Shown: in pieces, positions 38,153-46,679 of the stretch
How the letters are laid out: every line of letters starts with the position of its first letter
Numbering within the stretch: the stretch's first letter is position 1
Assembly (NCBI RefSeq): GCF_001949145.1
Contig: NW_019091531.1
Span: 151,716-200,230 of the forward strand
From: Acanthaster planci
Lineage: Eukaryota; Echinodermata; Asteroidea; Valvatida; Acanthasteridae
Direction of reading: 5' to 3'
Length of the DNA stretch: 48,515 nucleotides
Program-made: the position numbers and the translations under genes
Notes under the pieces: generated by a model
Database searches by the model: none
Told to the model about the DNA's origin: nothing
The model's input: only the letters and a program-made list of their open reading frames with translations

Positions 38153-40059
38153 CGTGGGCTGGGGCGACTTGAAAATTGAGACTGATTGCCTTCCGAGGGG
38201 GGGTTGTCATCAAGCTTGGCATGACTTCATTTTAGAGCAAGCACAAATCACATCTTAAAGTGGCAGTAGTGTGGGATAAGAGGACTTGAGGTCAGGAGCC
38301 ATCACTCCTTCAAGAACCTAATCTGAAGTCTCGCCTCTGGAAAATCCCTACGCATTTGTACACTCTTGTACCGGGATAACTTTTGGTGCAATTGCGCATT
38401 GGGAGATGGAAGTTTTGTGCACAAGGTTTGCCCTCCACCGAATGTCATACACAGTGTATCACTGCATGTGTTTATGGTTACCTTGTGGGGTACCATAGAA
38501 ATAGGAAGTGCCCAACTAGGAACATTTGCTGTACTTGGGGTACTACAATGGTACCCCACACAAGAACTTCACGAAATAAAATTTTTTGGAATTTACTCAA
38601 AAAGGAGGAATTACCAAAGATGACTTATGAAGTATGTTACACAAGGGACATTTGGTCAACGTGTCAACCCAGGAAAGAGAGTCTGGTTGAAATGGAAGCG
38701 ATTTGGAAACTGCACTTCACACACTACTATTTTTAGTACACAAGAACAAAGGAAATACCCCACAAGATAAAAAGTTTGGGGCATGTGTACCAGTGAGGAC
38801 AGACATGCAAAAGGAAAGAAAAGATTTTCTTGGTCCCCAATGTTCAGTCCTCTGGTACACGCACACCATACACTGTACTGGGATTTGAGAAAAACTTTGA
38901 AGAGGAGAGATCTTCAAACCACTTGTTAACTTCCTGATTTTAGAACACATACATGTAGTAAAGCGGACATCTGATCAATTTCATTACTGGGCCTGGATCA
39001 AACTTGGACAAGCTCATCGTACAAACCTCTGCACAGAGTAACAGGGGGGAAAGGTGGTAGTCAAAACTGGTTTCAACATTATTTCTTAGACTTTAATTCA
39101 AGTATTCAGTCGGATTAAACTGTACTTGAATCTGTGTTTGCTTATCCTCTCTATTTTGTGCTGAACCCCCCCTCAAAAAAAAAAACAACCTTTCCAAACT
39201 GCTATCATTAAATTTATAAATCTCTCATAGCTCTCTCAGAAAACTCCAATTTCAGAACTGAAACCTGCAGTTTTAAATGCTCACCTATCAAGGTTTATTA
39301 GGATCATCAATAACTCTTCAGAAATGTTCAAGTGCCAAAAAAAAAAAAGGACAAATCACATCAACTTAATTTCACAAGGGTCTCTCTCATACTCTTGCAC
39401 GCACTTGATCTGATTTTTTTAGAGGATCGCATGCAGCATTCAATAAGACACGACACAGTCGGAGTGGAAAGCCATAACTATTGACTAACAGAAGCTGCAA
39501 GCCTGAAAAAAAGTGTCATAAATTAATTCCCAGCTTCATCAAATCTTGCAGTGAATGCATTTCCTGTGGGTGGCAACAGCAGCAAGGACCAGTAACTCCT
39601 AATTACAGTCTCTCCTTTGGGTTTATTTATAGGCCAAAACCGACAAGGAGAACTCATAAATTTTTATTTTTCCTTCACAGGTTTGGCACTTCAATCGGCC
39701 GTACAGGAACAAAGTGCAAAAATTCTCCAGATTTAATTAGGAGCCGAATGAACAAACTCACAACCGCATTGAAATTGTACAAGCAACACGGTAAAGCCAA
39801 GTTAACATTGTGGCCTGTACATGTACAAATGCGTATCTTCAACATGAGGAAGTACATGTACATGTACACCCAAAGTTTTCTGAAAAACACACAAATGTAA
39901 TTTCACTTTCAAATGTAATTTCAGGCACATCTGTGAGTTTTGAAGACTTCTGGCCATGCAGAGAGTGGATAAAATTGATGGATTTAAGACTGAAGGAACA
40001 GTCATGTTTACAGCACATACAGCACAAACCTCTTGATATTTAGCATTTGTTCATGTATA

Positions 40060-41196
40060 GCAGAAACAATATATCTGCTCAACAGACGATATGTCAAAGA
40101 CACTATATCTGCTCAACAGACGATACACCAGAGACAATATCTGTTCAACAGATGATACATCAGAGACGACATATCTGTTAAACAGACGATACATCAGAGA
40201 CGACATATCTGTTAAACAGACGATACACCAGAGACGATATATCTGCTCAACAGACAATACATCAGAGACAATATATCTGCTCAACAGACAAAATATCAGA
40301 GACGATATATCTGCTCAACAGACAATATATCAGAGACAATATATCTGCTCAACAGACCATACATCAGAGACAATATATCTGCTCAACAGACAAAATATCA
40401 GAGATGATATATCTGCTCAACAGACAAAATATCAGAGACAATATATCTGCTCAACAGACAATATATTTGCTCAACAGACAATAAATCTGAGACAATATAT
40501 CTGCTCAACAGACAATCCATCAGAGACGACATATCTGCTCAACAGACGATAAATAAGAGACGATATATCTGCTCAACTGACAATATATCAGAGACGATAT
40601 ATCGCCTCAACTGACAATTTATCAGAGATGATATATCTGCTCAACTGACAATATATCAGAGATGATATATCTGCTCAACAGACGATACATCTGAGACGAT
40701 ATATCTGCTCAACGGACGATAAATCAGAGACGATATATCTGCTCAACTGACAATATATCAGAGACGATATATCTGCTCAACTGACAATTTATCAGAGATG
40801 ATATATCTGCTCAACTGACGACATATCAGAGATGATATATCTGCTCAACAGACGATACATCTGAGATGATATATCTGCTCAACTGACAATATATCAGAGA
40901 CGATATATCTGCTCAACTGACAATATATCAGAGACGATATATCCGCTCAACTGACAATATATCAGAGACGATATATCTGCTCAACTGACAATATATCAGA
41001 GACGATATATCCGCTCAACTGACAATATATCATAGACGATATACATGTATCTGCTCAACTGACAATTTATCAGAGGTGATATATCTGCTCAACTGATGAC
41101 ATATCAGAGATGATATATCTGTTCAACAGACGATACATCTGAGACAATATATCTGCTCAACAGACGATAAATCAGAGACCATATATCTGCTCAAAA
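40060..41196. repeat. Minisatellite, 34-bp unit, about 33 copies, with higher-order structure
   Basis: The tandem array repeats a 34-bp unit built from ATATATCTGCTCAACAGA followed by a GACRATAYATCAGAGACG-like half. Units come in variants (CAACAGAC against CAACTGAC, ATACATC against ATATATC). A five-unit block recurs at a shift of exactly 170 bp: the variant CTGACAATTT is at 40611 and again at 40781. A third related block starts at 41059. One unit carries a clean 6-bp insertion, ACATGT, at 41043-41048. The long plus-strand open frame here (40091-40552) is an artefact: 34 is not a multiple of 3 and the unit lacks stops, so the translation cycles every 34 residues. Confidence 0.97.
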
Positions 41197-43790
41197 GATG
41201 TCATTCAATTTTTTGGTACCATTGTGCCCCCTATATATTTGGTCTCAGCCTGTCAGCAATCCGACTGGTATTGTCCATGCTTGCACTCTTTCATGCGGAC
41301 TCACACAAAATGTACATGTACATGTATACACTGCATCTACCACCGTACTTCAAGGTTTTAAAACTTTGTTGCGGGGTGGAATATGCCATGCTGTGCCTCC
41401 AAGGCCAAACTTGGGGCAGCTTTAGTTGAAAGACCAATCTGGTATAACGTTGCATTCAAGAAGAGAAAAAGGAATTAATCAAACACAACTCAGAATTACA
41501 TGAAAGTGCAAAAACGCATTTACAGTGTACATGTAGCTCTACTTTCAGCTTCATATGGACAGAAAAATTGGGTCATCGACCCCACAGATTGATAGAGCTG
41601 TCTAGCAGACATCAGCCCATCCAATTGAAGTTTGACTTCAAATTACCATTAAGGATAGCTAAGATGTCATTTCAAGAGTATGTTGCCTGGAAATGCCTTA
41701 AACCCTTTTTTTCCCAAGCTCCTGAATCCGGTCAGCTACATTCCACATGGGAGCTGTAAGCTGCATTGGAAAATTGTACTCAACTTTCCGGACACCCAAT
41801 ATCCACAAACTCCCACATAGAAAAGAGTTCTGCTTCAAGACATGCACAGTCTACAAAATGTGAATTTGCTCAGACAAACTTTCTGTTGTTAGAAGTTTCA
41901 TCAGATTAATTGTGTTATACACCAACATGGGACCCGAAACCTCTAACAGAGCCAACACAAAAGCACACTTTAAATAAATCAAACAAAAGAAATACAAAAA
42001 TGCTTACAAAATGAATGGAATAAAAACAGCCCAAATTGAAAGGAACTGAACAACAAACTGAAGACGAAAGTCTTCCCCCCCCCAAAAAAAAAGTCCTGAG
42101 CTATCAAAATGTAAATACTGAAGTTTGATGGGGACAGTCAGGGGTGAAATCAGGCCAGAGTGGTAAATGTCGCTGACCAATGACGGCAACTCCACTCGCA
42201 GACCAACTCTGGGGGCGACATGGAGACGGACGACTGGAAGAACAGACAAGCAAGAGCTGGGAAGAGGGGGAAATGGGAACAAAGGGCAGGCAGGGGTGGA
42301 AAACTGGAGACTAGGGAATTAGCGACTACTGAGTGAAGCACATCGGGAGTGTGTCGCATCAAGCATGCCTCATCATGAGGGACGGCGCAGTGAAACCGAG
42401 GTGTGATCTACATGTACGTGCACACTGGTATCAGGGTACTCTTGAGAAGCGTTCAGCAGGCGAATAGACAACTCTTTGATATCTGTCAGGGCTGTCAATC
42501 AGTATGCCTGACTGAGCAGACTACCTGGCTGTGGATCTACGGTACATGTATATATCTGAAAGAAAACATGATCCTTTCCCAAGCGTCTACCATGTCTTGC
42601 GATGAGTGTTTCCTTCTGCAGGATGTAATTTACACTTCTGGTTTCAACTGCAGATCACCCAGTGCATGCAGGCTGCATGTAGGCCTGTTTGCAATACGAC
42701 AACACACAGTCTTGGATGGCTGATACATGTATATATACATGTGGTTCCCTTTCTTTCTCCAACAAGGTTCCTCACTAAACAAAAGGACATGATTTGGATG
42801 TCTTCTTATTTTTTTCTTCTGCAACCCTAACCCCTGGGCACTATTGCAATTGAGCTTCTTCAATCCTCTCGAAATTCAGCACGGTGAGGTACCGGTAAAG
42901 TACACTGTCACCCATTGGCACAGTCTTAAGTTTGTTCTTTAAGAGAATTGGACCATGGTGGTGCATGCATGTGCAATAGGATACGGGAAGGGTTTTACTA
43001 TACTACATGTCAATCCGCAATCAAGCAAAAGCAGGTGTTGGATTTTGGGGGATTTCAGTTGATCAGGGTTGACCATTTAAATGGGTCGCCAACTGGAAAC
43101 TGCCTGTAAAGGACATGTTACATGTATGTATGCCTCGAAATTCTGGATGATGCATTAATTTCATTTTTTTAACCACCTGGGAGGTATGGTTTTCTGACAC
43201 AGGATTCTGATGTTTGACATGCTACATTAAGGAATTACTTCACACTTTTGGGATTTTGAGTTCAAACTATGCACATGAAACTTACACAGTTACATGTACA
43301 TGTAAAAACAGTTTTTACCTCAGGTTCATTAATTAGATGTTAATTAGATTAGATGTACAATGGACACACAGACATACAGGACACACGACCATGAAAATGA
43401 CACAAATCAGAGTACCGTTCTGTCAATGATTAGTGCATAAAGAATTCTTTGCTCCTACTCATGATGGCACCAGTATCACTGACTGCTCATGAATATTAAA
43501 ATCACATCTGCATCAAACATAAAAGGAAAGAAACACCTCAGGAATGATCATGCCCGTGCCTGAAAAATGGGTATATTCTGTGGATTTCATACGAGAGTTG
43601 AATTGCCCTTTTTTGGCAATGATCTGCATGTCGTATTTATAATTAGCAAAGCTTAGAGCAAAACATCAAATGTGACATCCCAACACCTCCTCTTAAAGAG
43701 CAACCCCAACGGTGGTGAAAAAAATAGGGCAATACAGCTTAATATACTCACGTGGTATCTAAGTAATAAGTTACATGTATATATGTTGAG

Positions 43791-43842
43791 TGGCACTTAA
43801 CAGTGGCACTTAACAGTAACACTTAACAGTGGCACTTAACAC
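43791..43842. repeat. 13-bp tandem repeat, four copies
   Basis: Four consecutive copies of TGGCACTTAACAG with minor changes, lying about 95 bp inside the left end of the TTAA transposon. Subterminal repeats of this kind are common in DNA transposons and may bind transposase; that role is not shown here. Confidence 0.85.
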
Positions 43843-44108
43843 TTAATAGTAATATTAATAGCAATAAAAATATGGACCAATTCTGCGGGTCTTTCAAAAA
43901 CTGTCCACGTATGTACCGTGCAGAAACGTTTTTTTAATTGCGCACCAAGATGGGAACGAAAAACATCACGACCTCGCAGGACCTGGTTTCATGGGTATGT
44001 TGCAGTACAAAGACCTGCACGTCTCAGCTGCAGGGCCTAGTCTGACACTTTTCTTGGCATAAAATAACAACATAGAAACATTCAAAACATCTGTCCTTCA
44101 CTCTGAAC

Positions 44109-44400
44109 TTAGCAAGCCGTATTCATCGCATGCTCTTGGTCTCCTTCACTGCCTCGTCCACCAACGGTGGCCCCATCATCAGCCCGATTGGGATACCGTT
44201 GGTGCTCCGGTGGCACTATGGGTTCAAAGCGGAGAGGCTCTGCGCCTCGGACTTCGTACTCTGTTGTCCTCGGGTTCATCTCGCTCTGGTGAGCTCATGC
44301 TGTCCGAAGTAGAACCGTTGTCTGACGACTTCATCACTTCTTCATCAATACTATGCTCCTCTCAAGAGTTGTTGCTTTTGGGTCTTTCGCTTTCAGCCAT
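44109..44400 (-). pseudogene. Broken acidic ORF inside the TTAA transposon
   Basis: From an ATG at 44398-44400 the minus strand reads MAESERPKSNNS, hits an in-frame TGA at codon 13, then continues as a Ser/Asp/Glu-rich stretch (EEHSIDEEVMKSSDNGSTSD and on). After about 45 codons the plausible frame shifts by one base to a TEYEVRGAEPLRFEPIVPPE segment and ends at TAA (44109-44111). One stop plus one frameshift over under 300 bp indicate a decayed reading frame. The acidic start followed by a P-x-R-F-E-P motif recalls N-termini of transposon-associated P2X7-like zinc-domain proteins of invertebrates, but this is a weak recollection. The cysteine-rich part of such proteins is absent. Confidence 0.4.
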
Positions 44401-45060
44401 TTTTTGGGGGAGAATATCTCGGGCCTTCAAGGTACGATAACGCAAGCTTGGGACAATGTGACTGTGACTAAACATGTGTCATGTGTAATTATGTGCATTG
44501 ACGTGACCGTGCCAGCTCAGTGCATACAGTACATGCACCAGCCTGAGAACCAAATCCACAGTGCAATGCGGACAATAGCCTGGAAAAGCCATATTCATGA
44601 GATGTAAATGAAGCAATGACGACACGCTCCTTTCACAAAAGCTAGCCTTAGCGCTTGGCAGAAATGGGTCTCAAAAGTGAGTTTTTTAAAACCAGAAATA
44701 TCGCTGAATCCGGGTTTATGTGGCAAAGATGTCTATATAATGGGATCCAAGTAAACATACTACGGCCAGATTTCTTATTTTATTCCACCGTTGGCGTTGC
44801 TCTTTAAGGCTAAGGGAAAGTGCTCACATGTAATTGTACTTGGTGAAGCTAAGGGTACCTATTCAGCACCCACAGGTGCAACATCCAAGCTCAATAGGGG
44901 AAATATGTGTTTCAGCGTACTTAATGAACTAGGTTTTACTCGTAATTTTGTAGTTTACTTCTTCCTTGATCGTTGTATGAACCGTTACTTTTAATGGATT
45001 TTATTGTAATTGCTGGGCACCTCTGGTAAACAATGTTTCACTGAGAGATCTCCCCAGGGT

Positions 45061-45117
45061 AAATAAACAATAAACATATATATTTATAAATAAAAAAAAT
45101 ATAAATAAATAAATGGA
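45061..45117. repeat. AT-rich (AAAT)n-like simple repeat
   Basis: AATAAACA, ATATAT and repeated AAAT units, immediately beside the 3' splice region of the 46-bp MAP2K7 exon (on its downstream, intronic side). Confidence 0.85.
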
Positions 45118-45133
45118 AGGTTTTATTTCTTAC

Positions 45134-45179
45134 CATGAGTTGTTTGTACTTGGGCCTCTGACTGCAATCCTTTGTCAAA
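45134..45179 (-). CDS. MAP2K7: MAP2K7 (MKK7) exon, penultimate coding exon
   Basis: A 46-bp exon that continues the kinase C-lobe. With the two bases carried from the preceding exon it reads CLTKDCSQRPKYKQLM, matching the MKK7 C-L-T-K-D-x-x-x-R-P-K-Y segment. This segment holds the conserved arginine of kinase subdomain XI. The acceptor is CATTGACTCAG and the donor is ATG|GTAAGAAA on the minus strand. The exon ends on a codon boundary, so the next exon enters in phase 0. It is too short to be called as a stand-alone ORF and was found only by looking for the missing piece between its neighbours. The intron on its 5' side is 1,357 bp (45180-46536) and the one on its 3' side is 10,340 bp (34794-45133). 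Confidence 0.93.
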
Positions 45180-46536
45180 CTGAGTCAATGTAAAAGAGAG
45201 AAAAAAAACACACCACAGGGGAGAGTTAAACCAAAGAGCCAGAGACGGCTTTAAGATTAATGACTTTGACGGCTGAGGAGATGGCTGAGGAGGCCTTTGG
45301 ACACCACTGCCCCAAAAACGTCAGCTTGAAACAGTGCTTTGCGGCTCATCTGAGAGACGCAATCTCTCGTTCCATAGCTGTGAGCGAGTCAGATATTTTT
45401 TCCTCACCTGGATGGGCTGCAAGCCCATCCCAGATTTCTCCAGATTTTTTTTTGTGTTTTCCCCTTCCTTTTCTACCGAAGCGCCTGCATTATTTCTTGG
45501 ACGGAGTGAGACAAGTGGGCTGGCGTGCCTGGCCCCTGCGGCTAAAAACTTTGAAACCAGTAATCTGATGCAGTCCATCCACTTCCTTAATGACTTAATT
45601 GAGTCTTGGAAAGCTGTAGGGCAAGATGAGAGATATCAGGCTTTTTTTTTCTCTCTTCTGTGGTCCGTCGAGAGCAAAAACTCTATAATCAGAGAAAGTA
45701 ATGGTAAATCAAAAACTCCAGTCCTACGTTACATGTACCGGGGTACCTCAGGTGAGTACAAAAAGACTAAAACCAAAATCCTCCAAACAAAGTGAATGTG
45801 TACGATATCCAAATACACCTGCAGATGGTGCACATTTTATGTACTGGTACATCCACCATCACATGGCTCAAGATGACTGTAAAAGCATACGTGCAAAAGT
45901 GCGACTGTCATGGCAAAAGGAATGCCACGAGAGTCGATCCACTGAGGAGGAAAGATACCTTAGACAAACAAATTTGAACCATTTGTTGCATTAAGTTGGA
46001 CGCCAGCGTGTTGGCACGCCACCTGAGTGGCAACCCTTGCAGAACATAGGCATGTGACTTTCAATCAGATGCCTTAAGCCCCATATTGGTGCGTGTGCAC
46101 ACATGCACCAACGCATGCACGCATGTGATAAAAAGGCATTTTTTCAAAAAATCAATAACAACAATCTTTCTTTCAAGTTTCCTTTCTAATAGATTAGGTG
46201 AACTAACAGCTGGGGAGCTGAAGCAGTCTGATGTACATGCACCTGCCTTCCTTTTTCTATAGTACATGTAACCTGTGCATCAGCCGACCAAGTGCAAATG
46301 TCAGACAGGGGTGCTGTCCAAAGTGGAGCCACTGATCAGGTTAATGCAATAAAGTGGCTCTCCAGTTCATACGAAGAGCACACGAGACAGCTGATGTACG
46401 TATAAGTTCCCATACTTCGGGACTTGTGGGAAGCACTATTGGTTCGTCACTATAAAGAGAGATCTGACAAACAGGTGCTTGCCCGCGCATACATGTACAC
46501 GTGTGTGCAAGATGTATGGTATTGGAGTCCACTCAC
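45180..46536 (-). other. MAP2K7 intron, 1.36 kb
   Basis: Intron between two MAP2K7 exons, with donor GTGAGTG and acceptor CATTGACTCAG on the minus strand. It contains overlapping open frames on the plus strand around 45260-45795, part of which reads like a helical peptide (an AEEMAEEAFG segment), but no family is recognisable. No other feature is supported here. Confidence 0.85.
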
Positions 46537-46679
46537 CAACACTGGACGAAAGCGTGGAAGTCAACCGAGAAGCCTCGCTTTGGCGGAAGTCTGGGGGGCT
46601 CCTCCGACAGGACACGTGCGAGAACTTCAAAGTCGTTGTTGCAGTTCTTGTAGGGAAATTCGCCCGTCGCCAGCTCCAC
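46537..46679 (-). CDS. MAP2K7: MAP2K7 (MKK7) exon, kinase C-lobe, third from last coding exon
   Basis: Internal coding exon of the dual-specificity kinase MKK7, which phosphorylates JNK in the cytoplasmic stress cascade. The minus strand reads VELATGEFPYKNC, then a DFEVL segment, then a GFSVDFHAFVQC end. This is the family pattern after the DVWSLGIS helix of the kinase C-lobe (subdomains IX-X). The exon starts after a CTGCCTGCAG acceptor and ends before a GTGAGTG donor. It is 143 bp, enters at a codon boundary and leaves two bases (TG) that complete Cys with the next exon. MKK4 and other MAP2Ks differ in the FPYKNC stretch, so MKK7 is preferred. The catalytic HRD and DFG motifs are upstream of this exon and were not found in the window. 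The window therefore holds only the 3' part of the gene. Assignment rests on remembered family sequence, not on a search. Confidence 0.93.

Larger units (their letters stand above)
43697..44803. mobile_element. DNA transposon with TTAA target duplication, Kolobok-like, internally decayed
   Basis: The left end reads AGAGCAACCCCAACGGTGG and the right end, reverse-complemented, AGAGCAACGCCAACGGTGG: one mismatch in 19. Each end abuts TTAA (43693-43696 and 44804-44807), the expected target-site duplication. TTAA duplications are made by piggyBac and Kolobok elements. The ends lack the CCC/CCY start usual for piggyBac, so Kolobok-like is my inference. At 1,107 bp it is too short for an intact transposase and none is seen. 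Inside are a 13-bp tandem repeat near the left end and a broken minus-strand ORF (44109-44400). It is inserted in the last MAP2K7 intron. Confidence 0.75.
34794..45133 (-). other. MAP2K7 last intron, 10.3 kb, repeat-rich
   Basis: Intron between the penultimate and last MAP2K7 coding exons, bounded by GTAAGAAA and TTTCTCCAG on the minus strand. It holds the telomere-motif hairpin at 36530-36588, the inverted-ended element at 36866-37609, the minisatellite at 40060-41196, the TTAA transposon at 43697-44803 and many ACATGTACATGT copies. There are also A-rich or purine runs (38097-38152, 36439-36452, 39338-39349) and mixed T/G or C/A homopolymers (42073-42091). ORFs read through 35.6-35.9, 38.4-38.7 and 39.5-39.9 kb look like random open frames, with no recognisable motif or splice context. 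Confidence 0.85.

Noticed and set aside
38383-38736. 117-codon plus-strand open frame, and the inverted repeat GTGGGGTACCAT within it
   Set aside because: The frame has no motif. The 13-bp inverted repeat (38484-38496, 38548-38560) is imperfect outside the core and too short to call an element.
40091-40552. 153-codon open frame on the plus strand
   Set aside because: It lies wholly in the 34-bp minisatellite. The unit has no stop in the frames read, so the frame stays open by repetition; it is not a protein.
45260-45795. Overlapping plus-strand open frames (102 and 153 codons) in the MAP2K7 intron
   Set aside because: Two different frames and the opposite strand are all open over the same bases. 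No family motif and no splice pattern; antisense to a real gene.
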